This document shows positions 36,901-47,289 of a stretch of DNA of 64,000 bases, in pieces. A program made the position numbers and the translations under genes. The notes below the pieces were generated by a model. That model searched no databases. It saw only the letters and a program-made list of their open reading frames with translations, and was not told where the DNA came from. Source of the DNA: Lucinisca nassula (lineage: Eukaryota; Mollusca; Bivalvia; Lucinida; Lucinidae); assembly GCA_963580285.1 (NCBI GenBank), contig OY757011.1:155361245-155425244 (forward strand), in the 5' to 3' direction. Numbering within the stretch: position 1 is the first letter of the stretch; the number at the start of each line of letters is the position of its first letter.

Positions 36901-37069
36901 TTACATCTCAAGCCCTGTCACCCACTGAAACCAGTAGGGTTTGTAAGCATGGACACCGCTTTGCCTGAGCTTAGATATTTAGTATGTAGCAATATCAAGT
37001 TGTCTCCTACACTAATGATTTTCTTGTACACAGGTGAGCGATATAGGGCCATTGGGCCCTCTTGTTTTT
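33930..37069 (+). mobile_element. Minisatellite element F (HINE-like), complete
   Basis: The head hairpin AGCTCACCTGTCAC/GTGACAAGGTGAGCT is followed by TTTTTGTCCGTCGTGCG. About 17 units of roughly 165 bp follow (GGGCCCAGAGCTTAGATATT, GTGGTCACCTACATAATTCC, GCCCCTGGGGTCC, CATAGACTCATAATGG). A partial antisense SINE B (about 36797-36975) interrupts the last unit. The tail is CAGGTGAGCGATATAGG, then GGGCCATTGGGCCC hairpin and TCTTGTT. Both ends are clear. Confidence 0.8.
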
Positions 37070-37800
37070 TCAACTTTACAAATTTGCCCTATAAGCATTT
37101 ATTTCGCGCAGTGACGAGGGGAAAAGAATGTACATATAAAAAATAAACGAAAATTTTCCGTTTTTCATGTAAGTATGAACGACGGCGGATCGCAAGAAAT
37201 TTTTATATGAAAACCCTCTGTGTTCATGTACTTTGCACGCGACCAACTGCGTTCATATTAACATGGACAGCAGAAAAAAAAACATTTCTTAAATATTTAA
37301 GTCCTTCGGGACCATTGAATCCACTTCCGAATTTTATAAACATTTGAGAATCACTGATGAGGCCTAATTGGCCGAAACTAGGTACTCTGACCCTTTAAAA
37401 CTTGTGCACTGCACGTTTTAAGTTCTGTGTTGAAGTCTTTGCTTCCAGAGGATTACTTTTTATAGAACATTTTACGCAGAGCAACTCACATGTGAAGTCA
37501 TTTTGGCTGCGTCGCTGAGCATGTACAAACAATCAAGAAAAAATTATCCCCTGCATCGACAAAGAGAAGACAGCTTTCTCAAGCAGGCTAAAGAAAACTT
37601 TGGGTGCATGCGTATAGCGAAGACTGATAAAACTACGCAAATGGATGCGAAGAAACATTTTTTTTGTTTGTTTCCTGACACTGGGTGACAGTTGTGTGAG
37701 CCATCGATATCCTACTGCCATTTTTTACACATTCCATTCACGAATGTAAGATACATTAGCAGTCTAATAGCAGTCTAACTACCTTGTTTAAAACTTGGAA
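37070..37800. other. Intron 4 stretch
   Basis: A segment near 37300-37400 (AAGTCCTTCGGGACCATTG ... GATGAGGCCTAATTGG) resembles the duplicated segments at 51785 and 52140. No gene was seen. Confidence 0.5.
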
Positions 37801-37802
37801 TG

Positions 37803-38275
37803 GAGCCGGCCTCCGTAGCTCGGTCGAATGCGCGTGTGACTGGTGCTCAGGAGGTCGCGTGTTCGATACTTGCCGCGGTCGGCAACATTCTTTCTTGGAG
37901 ATTGATCATGGAATCTTTTATACAGTCATTCTCTCCCTTACACTGATTCAAGAAGGGCAGTTGTACCTTTCTTGCGAAAGAATGAGCACTGGACTGGTTA
38001 ACTGCTTACGTATAAGCTTGCCCAGGAAAAGTGTGTGGACAGTAAACTGGTCGGCTAAAAAATGAGCTATAATAGGGTGTATGAATTAAAAAATCACTAA
38101 TTTCGGTAGAGCACGAGACTCTTAATCTCGGGTCGTGGGTTCGTGCCCCACGTTGGGCGCCAGAAAAAGAGTGATTTTTAATTCATAGACTATTTGTTAT
38201 TTTCCCTGCGGAAATTTAGAAGAATTTATAATAGTGTGGACTGGGCCGTTAAACTCCAATATAAACAAGCAAAGA
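37803..38275 (+). mobile_element. SINE T, sense, with an internal insertion
   Basis: The tRNA-like head reads GCCGGCCTCCGTAGCTCGG, with box-B-like GTGTTCGATACTTGC. The body has AAGAAGGGCAGTTG and GCTTGCCCAGGAAAAG, and the tail is GGGCCGTTAAACTCC then ATATAAACAAGC. It is interrupted at 38076-38226. Confidence 0.85.
38076..38226 (+). pseudogene. tRNA-Lys(CTT)-derived insertion with CCA and flanking inverted repeats
   Basis: Bounded by TATAATAG at 38068-38075 and 38227-38234. It contains GGTAGAGCACGAGACTCTTA, with the CTT anticodon in its loop, then GTGGGTTCGTGCCCCAC and GTTGGGC-G-CCA (to 38162). This matches the 3' three-quarters of a lysine tRNA with discriminator G and an encoded CCA. The 5' acceptor strand and part of the D arm are lost, so it cannot be a working tRNA. 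The tRNA part sits between inverted repeats ATGAATTAAAAAATCACT (38081) and AGTGATTTTTAATTCAT (38170-38186). Confidence 0.8.
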
Positions 38276-38645
38276 TGCAATGGAATTGAATTATCCGGAC
38301 AAGCAGTTTTGGCGAGGGTTATTGGGTAATACATTAGTCATTCAGTCACAGACGGTCAGTATGTCGATCCCTTTCGTTTCTACTCAGTAAACATGGAATG
38401 TGATGCAATGGAATTGAATTATCCGGACAAGCTGTTTTGGCGAGGATTATTGGGTAATACATTAGTCATTCAGTCACAGACGGTCAGTATGCCGATCCCT
38501 TTCGTTTCTACTCAGTAAACATGGAATGTGTTGCAATGGAATCGAATTATCCAGACAAGCTGTTTCGGTGAGTAGTATGGAGTAATACATTAGTCACTCA
38601 ATCACAGACGGTCAATATGTCGATCCCTTTCGTTTCTACTCAGTA
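38274..38645 (+). repeat. 128-bp tandem repeat, three units
   Basis: TGCAATGGAATTGAATTATC, TCAGTCACAGACGGTCAG and CCTTTCGTTTCTACTCAG recur with exact 128-bp spacing (38274, 38402, about 38530). Units 1 and 2 are nearly identical; unit 3 is more diverged. Confidence 0.9.
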
Positions 38646-38699
38646 CCTTTAGGGTGACTGTTTAATTCTGAGTCTGATTATGAAATTATGAACAGTTAT

Positions 38700-38796
38700 G
38701 TAAATATATATGTGTGTTGTATATGTGCCGGTGGACACCTTCTTTATGTTGGTTTTCCGAATAAAAATCTTGTATCTTGTATCTTGTATCTTATAA
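38700..38796 (+). repeat. Possible non-LTR element 3' end
   Basis: GGTTTTCCGAATAAAAATC is followed by three TTGTATC repeats. This resembles the short-repeat tail of a non-LTR retrotransposon. No reverse transcriptase remains. Confidence 0.4.
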
Positions 38797-38797
38797 T

Positions 38798-38935
38798 GTT
38801 ATTAATCAAGTAATTTCGTATTGTCCCAGTTACAGGTCCGAGGTCTGCTGTATTGGCACGAGGCCGAAGGCCGAGGCCAATACAGCTGACCGAGGACCTG
38901 TAACTGGGACAATACGAAATTACTTGATTAATGAC
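38798..38935. repeat. 138-bp near-perfect palindrome
   Basis: Arms of about 50-60 bp: ATTAATCAAGTAATTTCG, TATTGTCCCAGTTACAGG and CTGTATTGG pair with CCAATACAG, CCTGTAACTGGGACAATA and CGAAATTACTTGATTAAT. The centre is GAGGCCGAAGGCCGAGG. Confidence 0.9.
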
Positions 38936-39287
38936 AATTTTATTAATTGACGCAATTAAAAACATGATTTATGATTTTTGAATATTGGTTGACTTGGTGT
39001 AATACAGGATAATCAATTAATAAAGGCATGGTAAAGCTTGTGATCTGTCGGCCAATACATTTTGTGTCAGTTTCAGCGGGGTTTGATACTTGCTTGGTGT
39101 CAAAAAAGATCTGAAGAAAAAACTTGAAAATAAAAACTGGAATATTTATCTATACTGACAATATCTACTTGGGATTGATACGCGTAATGTTTCTACCTGT
39201 ATAATAAAGTATACTGTTTTATTTTCGTATTTGACAACATACATTGTGATTTTTATTTTTATAAAACATTCTGATACCTAATTACAG

Positions 39288-39479
39288 TGTGCAAGAATTA
39301 ATTCGACTGTCCATCAGTTCACTGCTACAGACGATGATCATGGAAGAAATGCAAAACTAAATTACGTCATCAGTCTCACAGAGAGTAATGCATCGGTGAA
39401 AAATTTCTGGATAGAGATGGACACTGGAATTTTAAGGACAAAAATGGCCTTATCAGATATGGGTGGAGAAAACTTCAAG
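39288..39479 (+). CDS. Cadherin exon 5: central part of an EC repeat
   Basis: The acceptor is CTAATTACAG; the donor is GTAATT; phases are 0 and 0. It encodes residues 394-457: CARINSTVHQFTATDDDHGR (DxD calcium motif), NAKLNYVISL, then FWIEMDTGILRTKM (F-x-I-x-x-x-T-G-x-L) and LSDMGGENFK. The usual LDRE is replaced by LSDMGGE. Sequons are NST and NAS. No open frame of reportable length existed here before splicing, so the exon was found from phase continuity and the EC pattern. Confidence 0.92.
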
Positions 39480-39870
39480 GTAATTCATTGTTAAGTAACG
39501 ATGTGATACAGATACATAGAACCCTTTACGCAAGAAACGCATTTGCATACATATTAAAGAAGAAAAAGACGTGTGTATGTAAAATACACAACTCTGTACG
39601 CACCGTATGCATGAGTGGCAGGTCACATTACATATTTTTCTCTATAACCACAGGAATCGCTAAAAGGGCACATTGGCAAACAGTGCAGACCACTATTTGC
39701 TAACAAAATTTTCCGTCAATAATATAATAAAAACGAGAAAAAAATAGGCCTGCCACCCATTATATAACAAATGGACTTGACCAACATAAAGCAATGGAAG
39801 AGTCCACTGGTATACAATGGGTAAAATGAATAAATGTGTTCCCTATAGGGAGCAAATTCTTTCCTGTAAC

Positions 39871-40135
39871 ATCACGAAAACACACCTATATAATTTTGAC
39901 CCCCTATAACCCCACTTTTATATAGTAAAACTGGGGTTTGCAGGGGTATACATTATTTTCCTTATTTCTGCTCTAAGACATAGGTTGTGGGTACCCGTTA
40001 GAACCGCCTCAGCGGGGCGGTTCTAAAGAGTACCCACAACCTATGTTTCGAGCAGAAATAAGAAAAAAATCGCAAATTTTCATCAGAAAATGTTCATTTT
40101 TTGGAGGTAAAATTTTCAATATATTTAGATAGGCG
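39871..40135. mobile_element. MITE K, full-length
   Basis: It begins CACGAAAACACACCTATATA. The central palindrome is CCCGTTAGAACCGCC/GGCGGTTCTAAAGAG inside CTTATTTCTGCTC/GAGCAGAAATAAG arms. It ends TATATTTAGATAGGCGTGC. Confidence 0.8.
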
Positions 40136-40311
40136 TGCACACTATATGCATGTATTCAAAAAATATTTGAAAAAAGTTTTCCAGTCATTTTCAGAAACAG
40201 TTTTATTTGGCATCTTAAGGGTTAAATATGGAAGGAAAATGATAACAATGGAAAGCTCCCTTACCGCCTCTAAGGGGTCTACTTTCGTAACAACTGCTCT
40301 GAGCTTGTTTT

Positions 40312-40606
40312 TATATTTGATTTGAGGTTTAACCTCCCCTCAGCACTATTTAGGTCATTTTGGTGACGTTGCTTCAAATTTTGTGGGACTTTAACCCGAC
40401 ATTTAGATGAAATGACATCTCAAGACCTGCCGCCCAATTAAACTGATAGGGTTTGTATGCATGGACGGTTCGACTCGCGCCACTTTGCCTGGGTAGGCTT
40501 CTAAATGGTTTATCAGTACTCGTGTACGATCGGTTTCAGCTCTGCGTGGAAGCATCATGCAGCCCAATCTGTTTCTCCAAGCCCCGATGGGCGGGACCAG
40601 GATATT
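40312..40606 (-). mobile_element. SINE B, antisense
   Basis: Runs from TTTGATTTGAGGTTTAACC to CCAAGCCCCGATGGGCGGG. It is diverged. It lies 160 bp before exon 6. Confidence 0.82.
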
Positions 40607-40766
40607 TAGTGCATGCATGTAGTTCACATGTAAGCAGTTAGTGTGTGATACATTCGTTTTACATTTTAAGAAACAGTGGCAATAACTTTTTATTCATCTT
40701 TGAGCCATTTTATAGCCAACGTACTCATGCACTTCATATTACTGCGGTTAGTATGTGACATTTCAG

Positions 40767-40980
40767 TTGCAGCTTGTTGTGTCAGACAGCGGCGACCCAG
40801 TCTTGTCTTCAGACCCTTATTTCTTCACTGTCGAAGTTTTAGATGTTAACGATCACCCTCCAGAATTCCTGCAGAAGAGTTACAATATGTCAGTACCGGA
40901 AAATCATATCAACGCAACCGTTGGAACAGTTACAGCTGAAGACAAAGACAAGAATTCTGTCTCATGTTACAATATTTTAG
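40767..40980 (+). CDS. Cadherin exon 6: EC end, linker DVNDH, next EC start
   Basis: The acceptor is GACATTTCAG (an in-frame alternative AG lies 6 nt on, after TTGCAG); the donor is GTATTC, which is weak; phases are 0 in and 1 out. It encodes residues 458-528: LQLVVSDSGDP, FFTVEVLDVNDHPPEF (linker with H for N), YNMSVPENH, and TAEDKDKNSVSCYNIL (DxD). The weak donor is chosen because it is the only one that joins exon 7 in frame and keeps the EC spacing. Sequons are NMS and NAT. Confidence 0.88.
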
Positions 40981-41214
40981 GTATTCTTAGCCATAACAGC
41001 CCGCACATTAATACATTGGGCTACCCTCGGACCGACATTGCCGGACCTGCGCTAGTCGGGCATTTTTTGCTGGCTGCTGATTTCTTTCGCATCATGTATC
41101 AGTACTATAGAATTGTGTTGGGAAACAAAGATAAGGCTGGTATTTTGCAATAGGTGGAGGATAGTTTTCCTTATTTCTCCATATAAACCTACATGTATGC
41201 TGTGGGAATTCGCA

Positions 41215-41890
41215 AAACACATTTTGCACCAAGAAATGTTGTTCCAGTTGACAGTCAAATTTCAATGTCTCAAACACCTTTGGGGCCATAAAAAGTTGTA
41301 CCAGATGTATAGTTAAACTTTAATTGCTCATACCCTTTTGTGACCATGAAATGTTTCCCCAGATGACCGTCAAATTCAATGGCACAAACACCTTTGGTAC
41401 CATTAAATGTTGTGCCAGATGACGGTCAAATGCCAATGGCAAAACAGTTGGGACCTTGAAATGCTGTTCCAGATGAGAGTCAGATGCCAATGGCTCTAAC
41501 ACCTTTGGGATCATGAAATGTTTCGCCAAATGAGAGTCAAATTCCAATGGCTCTATGAAATGTTGTGCCAGATGACAGTCAAATTTCAATGGCTAAGACA
41601 CTTATTAGGACCATGAAATGTTGTGCCAGACGACAGTCAAATTTCAATGGCTCAAACACCTTTGGGACCATGAAATGATGTTACAGTTGACAGTCAAATT
41701 TCAATGGCGCAGACACCATTGGGACCATGAAATGTTGTGCCAGATGACAGTCAAATTTCTATGGCTCAAACACATTTGGAACCATGAAATGTTGATCCAG
41801 TTGACAATCAAATTTCAATGGCAAACACCTTTGGGACCTTGAAAAGCTGTGCCAGACGTATAGTTGAACTTCAATGGCTCATGCACCTTT
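41215..41890 (+). repeat. 57-bp minisatellite in intron 6
   Basis: About a dozen imperfect units with CCATGAAATGTTGTGCCAGA, TGACAGTCAAATTTCAATGG and CTCAAACACCTTTGGGA. CCATG starts at 41611, 41668, 41725 and 41782 give an exact 57-bp period. No hairpin head was seen. Confidence 0.88.
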
Positions 41891-42235
41891 GGAACCATAA
41901 ATATTTATTCGAGACAGAGGTAGTTCGAGCCACTGAGGCTTACACATGACATTTGATCAGAAGGCATAATGGGGTGACTTAACGGGATATTTTCGATAGG
42001 GTTTAAAAATGAAAGTTATTCAAATTGCCTCATATAAGAGATTCTTATAGGTACACACCACATACATTTTCAAGGTAATTATGAAAACTCTCTCAAAATT
42101 ATCTGTAATATCTCGCTATCTGTAATTTTGTTTAAAATTCCCTCGGGCCTTAAAACATGTTTGAATCAACCATGGTAATTGAGCCATCGATGTTTGAGCC
42201 GTCGAAGATTACCGTATTTTGTTTACATATTCCAG

Positions 42236-42546
42236 AGTCCTCATGGTCTGATTACTTCTATATCGGAAATACCTCTGGTACTATCACTACGACAAAAGAA
42301 CTTGATCGTGAAAATGTGACTAATATTCAGCTCACAGTGACAGTAACTGACTGTTCTGCGCCTGAGAATAAGAGTGAAGTCTGTGATAACTACACGACTA
42401 GTACTAGTACCGGTCGGCAGCAAGTTACAATTGATGTTCGCATAGTGGACATGGACGATAATCCTCCTGTGTTCACTAAGAATGAGATTTCTGTCGGAAT
42501 GAGAAGAAATGTTGAACAGGGATCATTTCTTAGTTTGCAGCTTAAG
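42236..42546 (+). CDS. Cadherin exon 7: most of an EC, linker DMDDN, last EC start
   Basis: The acceptor is TTACATATTCCAG; the donor is GTATGT; phases are 1 in and 0 out. It encodes residues 529-632: SSWSDYFYIGNTSGTI, TKELDREN (LDRE), IQLTVTVTDCSAPEN with a loop carrying two cysteines (TDCSAP and EVCDNY), then QQVTIDVRIVDMDDNPPVF. The next EC begins with ISVGMRRNVEQGSFLSLQLK. The starting E is split across the intron. Sequons are NTS, NVT, NKS and NYT. The two cysteines could form a loop disulphide. Confidence 0.92.
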
Positions 42547-42956
42547 GTATGTAGTTTGAATCAATCCTCAACTGAAGAGGTGACTTTTGTCGTGTATGGT
42601 TTGTCTGTATCCAATCAAACGAACAATTTGAATTATTTCCAGATGCGCTTGTCTGTAGACCTCGTCTAGGCCACGAAAACAGTGAGTTCTCCTGCACCTG
42701 AGTTGTATGTGATAAATTAAAATATCGGAAAACTCTGCTATCAAGGCCTCTTGTATGTGACTATCCAAAAGTTGTCTCATTGATAAGGTGGTCTTAATAT
42801 TAAGTACAAACTAAGAAATGTGTTGAAAGTTGTAGAAACCGTTCTTAAAAGCGGAGTGATCTTGTTTTGGGGTGGTCTTGATTGGGTTAATAGAAGAGCT
42901 TTATGGACGGGATCTTATACTAGCGAAACACTGTTAGGCAGACTCCGACCGGTCAC

Positions 42957-43155
42957 ATTACGAAAACACGCCTTTTCAATATATTGAAAATTTAACAAGC
43001 CAAAACAATGGGAATTTTCAGATAATAAATTCTGATAGTTTTCATATTTTTGAGGAGGAATTAGAAAAATTATGCATACCCTTGTAAACCCCAGTTTCAC
43101 AATTTAAAATTGGGTTTAAGTGGGTCAAAATTATAGAAGCGTGTTTTCGTGATGA
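42957..43155. mobile_element. MITE K copy
   Basis: Bounded by ACGAAAACACGCCTTTTC and AGAAGCGTGTTTTCGTGATG, with AACCCCAGTTTCACAATTTA inside. It is decayed in the centre. Confidence 0.65.
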
Positions 43156-43623
43156 ACTAAACGAAAGCGATTTCGAGTGTTCGCTAAACGCAAATGTCTG
43201 GACCTGGCAGGCATACATTGTTTATTCATTTAACGTTGAGTGCCTGCTGGAAACGCACAGTTTCCGTTAACACGGATCTTATATTTGTTTTACCATGAAT
43301 TTATATTAAACTACTCACCTCATAAACCGGAGGTCGTGGAGTCACTTCAGGGCTTCTTCAGACATTCGAATGAGTCTTTAAACCGAGGTCCCGTCTCCAT
43401 ATGACCTTAGATGTCGCCCAAACACACACCTGAAAATGGTCCCGAATCTGAACCCCTATAACTTTAAATCCATGTACTTTAAGCGAACAGTGTAGAACCT
43501 GATCAGACACAGCTTTATGGTGTGTCTGTGTCTGCGTTCGCCGCATTCACATGAGTACACGTCCTTTTTCATTTTGGTTTATAGTTAGTCAAGTTTTATG
43601 GGTTTATATTTTCTTCTTTCAAG

Positions 43624-43902
43624 GAGGGAAGTTATGTAAAAGATAAAGATACGGCTGAAAATGGACGCCATAAATGGATTTTCAAAAATAATGGTGAAGT
43701 AAGACGTGGTCCTGGATTTCAAGGCAACGTTAATGGCGGGGCTGGGATCAGACAGTGTGACGACAACATCACTCACTTGTTCTGTATTTCTCGGAACGGG
43801 TCTATTACAAACAATTTCTGGTTTAATGAAGATATGTCTGGTTTCTTCCTGGTTCCTGTTATGGTAATAGACGGTGCTGGTAATGACACAGCTTCAATAA
43901 AG
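43624..43902 (+). CDS. Cadherin exon 8: membrane-proximal, divergent EC
   Basis: The acceptor is TTCTTCTTTCAAG; the donor is GTGAGG; phases are 0 and 0. It encodes residues 633-725: EGSYVKDKDTAENGRHKW (DxD retained), a glycine-rich NGGAGIRQ, two cysteines (RQCDDN and LFCIS), ISRNGSITNNFWFNED, then FLVPVMVIDGAGNDTASI. The last is the VxxxDxxGN end strand of an EC without a DxNDN linker, as expected before a membrane-adjacent domain. LDRE is absent. Sequons are NIT, NGS and NDT. Confidence 0.9.
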
Positions 43903-45536
43903 GTGAGGCTATCATGGCTCCATATAAAGGGGAGTAATGAGAACAATATTGAAAGACAATAGTTCTTATTTCTTAAGTGAAATGGATACATTTAAGCGGA
44001 TGCAACTTTTCCAAAGGTAGTTTCCCATGTCAATTGAGGTCAACTCTTAAAGGAAAGAATTTGCTCCTCAGGAGTAAATTCTTTTCTTTAAGTGTTGACC
44101 ACTCTTTCAGTGGGGCAGAATCTATAGAAAAGCGAACAGGAAGTTCAGAAAGTTGTCTCCCTTTGATAAATGGCGGAAAATCTGTCATGTGTTCATTTCC
44201 CCCTTAAACCCTGCTTGTGGGAAATTGTTACAAACACCTAACTTTTAGCAAGTACCCACAAACATAGGTTTCTGAAGAGGTTAAAAGAAAATTACTCCTT
44301 TAACCCCCTTTACTCTCCCACATCGAAGCCGAGCAGGAATGTGCTCAGCGCAATAAAACAGGGCTAAGACATCACTTAGAGTATTCTTCCGCTGACCTCT
44401 CTTTATCTGTCTGCAACAGGAAGTTAAGAGATATAATTGGTTTCATCGGCCATCTTAGAAGGCTCAAATAGTAGCCTTTCTCGCATTTGATTAAGGATTG
44501 ATCATTGTCAGTGATGACAGACAAACTATTATTATTACTCAACTTTAACTGGGACTGTTGTCTATGGGCAACTAACTGTTCCTGTCCGTAGCACTGTACT
44601 AACAAAACCTGAATAATTAACAGTAAATGTGTTTTATTATGATATCATGTTACAAAAATAAGGAAAAGCTGCTCTAGCACAGGCCTTATAAATCTCTGCG
44701 TACTCAATTGCTTGAGCATGAAATGTGTTATGCTCATAAATTCTAAAATGCCAACAAAAAATACTCTGCTAATATGAGCAGGAAAATTGACCAATTTTTT
44801 TACTTTTAATATTTATGAATATTGCCAATTTGATGCTCATTTATAACCTCGGCTCGGAAAAAAGACACCACAAAAGATGGCATCAAGAGAAGAGCATCAC
44901 ATCCATGCATTGCACGGATAAGGTAAGTACTTTGTGATAATTGAAGGGTAGTTTCCCCTTATTTCTCAATTTAAAACTATTTTGTAGGTATTCATTAAAA
45001 CCGCATCGGTTTTTATGGAGAATTGACAAAAACTATTCTTCATTTATCACAAAATACCTACCTTATCTGTTACTAATACCAAAATTACAGAGGCTAAAAT
45101 CACCAGGTTATGAGATGTGTTTTTAATCTATGTAGCTTGACAGAAATAATAAAAACGCAGCCAACGTACTTAAATTAAAAACAGTCTAAAAAATCATTAA
45201 GAAAATGAAGTCGGAAATGATCTTATTCTAACCTAAATTCTAACACAGCGCGACTGAATAGGAAATTGAAAATAACTGTGTTTTATTCTTCAACAAATCA
45301 CTGCAAGGAAGACCGTGAAGAGTGATGTCATTAAAAACTGCCAATTTATGACGTCACTAGTCGATTTCCTTGACGATAGATGGTGTAACATCAAATTCTC
45401 GCATCAAACACATTAGAAAAGGATATAAAGGCATGCGTCGATAATCTTAGCGGGATTTCTTCTAACAATGGCGAAAAGTTGTGAGATTTTGAAGGAAACA
45501 GCAGCATTATTGCCGATTTTCAGCCTGTTAGAATCA

Positions 45537-45677
45537 AAATAGATCAGCTCTAGTTTGTGATTTGTTGAGTAATAAATCACAGTTTGTCAGTACGCGCTCG
45601 TGATTTGATCTACTTTACAACTGATCACCAAACTATGATTTATTACTCAACAAATCACAGTTAGAGCTGATCTATTT
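45537..45677. repeat. 141-bp palindromic MITE
   Basis: The arms AAATAGATCAGCTCTAG, TGATTTGTTGAGTAATAAATC and AGTTTG pair with CAAACT, GATTTATTACTCAACAAATC and AGAGCTGATCTATTT. The loop contains TACGCGCTCGTGATTTG. Confidence 0.85.
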
Positions 45678-45912
45678 CTTAAGCACAAGCACAATGGCAA
45701 TGTTAATCTAGGACCGTTGTAACCATTAGAATATGCAGCGGGAGTTCCCGTTCACTCTTGGCAAATCATGTGTCCGCTGTATTTGCCTTTGGCGAGAGCG
45801 GGAGAAAACCTATTATAAGATTTATGCGACCAGCGAAAAAGACTAAAATTAGCCTGTGCATCCGCGGATTTTTGTCAGATTACTCGCTGATCGTATGAAC
45901 CTTCATCAACCT

Positions 45913-46514
45913 CCTTGAAGAAATATATGGACTGCATGATGCTTCCGCGCAGAGCTGAAACCGACTCGTATACGAGTACTGGTAAACCCCCTAGAGGATC
46001 TAAGCCTGCCCAGACAAAGCGGTGAGAGTCGGCCCGTCTATGATTATAAACCCTATTGGTTTCATTTGGCGGCAGCACTTTAGATGTCATTTCATCTCAA
46101 TATCGTGTAAAAGTCTCACAAAATTGGAAGCAAAGTCTCCAAAAAGACCTTTACAGTTTGTTTGTTTTGTTTGATTTGAGGTTTAACGTCCCCGTCAACA
46201 CTGTAAAGGTCATTTTGGAGACGTTGCTTCCAATTTTGTGGGACTTTTACCCGACATTGAGATGAAATGACTTCTCAAGCCCTGTCGCCCAATGAAACAA
46301 AATAGAGTTTATTAGCATGGACGGTCCGCCTCGCACTGCGGTTCCTGGACAGGCTTAGATCCACTAAGCGGTTTACCAGTACTAGTGTGTGGGCCAGATT
46401 CAGCTCTGCGTGGAAGCCTCGTGCAGCCCATATATTTCTTCAAGCCCCTATGGGCGGGGGCCGTGACCTTTACAGTGTTGACAGGGACGTTAAACCTCAA
46501 ATCAAACAAATAAA
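45913..46514 (+). mobile_element. SINE B (sense), split by an antisense SINE B
   Basis: The host copy is 45913-46157 plus 46477-46514 (GTTGACAGGGACGTTAAACC and the CAAA tail). The short duplication AACCTCC at 45908 and 46515 may be its target site. The insert is described separately. Confidence 0.85.
46158..46464 (-). mobile_element. SINE B nested, antisense, in SINE B
   Basis: Bounded by GACCTTTACAGT at 46146-46157 and 46465-46476. It is full length, from the TTTG-rich tail complement to CCTATGGGCGGGGGCCGT. It makes an inverted pair with the host copy. Confidence 0.9.
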
Positions 46515-46672
46515 AACCTCCGGGATATTCAAAACCTCTTGCCATTCTATTTTTTTATAATCTAAGCACTAAAGGAACTGAAATGACCGATTCTCTAAGA
46601 AATTCATGAAAATCTTACTTTAGACCAAAATTTCCGAACAAAGAGTTCTTTATTTATTTTTTTTTTTTTCAG

Positions 46673-46761
46673 ATATATCTTATTGCTGATTCGCAAGTCC
46701 TCCTAATGACTATTTATGGAAGGAAAGCTGATGTTGCAAACATGCAAAAAGAAATATTGCA
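46673..46761 (+). CDS. Cadherin exon 9: start of membrane-adjacent domain
   Basis: The acceptor is a long T tract ending TTTCAG; the donor is GTAAGT; phases are 0 in and 2 out. It encodes residues 726-754: IYLIADSQVLLMTIYGRKAD then VANMQKEILQ. A beta strand followed by a predicted amphipathic helix is the start of the ferredoxin-like membrane-adjacent domain (MAD) found before the membrane in CDH23 and PCDH15. The assignment rests on pattern: strand, helix, and position after the last EC. A (TTC)n tract (46779-46810) follows the donor. Confidence 0.85.
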
Positions 46762-47289
46762 GTAAGTCAATACTTTGGCTTCTTCTTCTTTTTCTTCTTC
46801 TTCTTCTTCAGAATAACATCTTTAGATATGCATGATGGAGGGAAACACTGTTATGACGTTAGAAGAACATTTAAGAATTACTTCTACTCTCCAATACAGT
46901 CCTTCATACTTTTCACATGTAGCCTGCTTCCAAACTTAAATAGAATTAAGCCAGGAAAAGGTCAGCAGATCAGACCAGTTAACCCTGACATCCCTGAGTT
47001 TCGAAAGTGGACTCTTAAGTCTTCACATCTGGAAATATGAGTTTCATTCAAAATCATTTACAGAATGGCAAATAGTGTAGGTCCTGATAAACGACTGATT
47101 ACAAACCGTCTCATCTGTTTGCACAGGTAGTTGGAAAGTGCGTCGAGGCTTTATAGTTTTACATTGTAACAAGAGCTACGTATTGAGATAGAATTCCTGC
47201 AATATTTCTCATCCAAAACACTGGAGGAGCCCCATTAGAAAAACATAGCCATGTAACATAGTGTATTATTTTCACACCCAGTAAAAAAT

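Larger units (their letters stand above)
43903..46672. other. Intron 8: MITEs, palindrome and nested SINEs
   Basis: Beyond the elements listed separately it holds K-like palindrome remnants at about 44190-44310 and 44940-45080, and a GCTCATAAATT/AATTTATGAGC-type inverted unit near 44710-44830. A related unit lies at 60200-60270. A pyrimidine-rich tract (46651-46669) forms the exon 9 acceptor. No gene was seen. Confidence 0.55.

Noticed and set aside
38105..38162. Functional tRNA-Lys gene
   Set aside because: The 5' acceptor strand and part of the D arm are missing, and CCA is encoded in the DNA.
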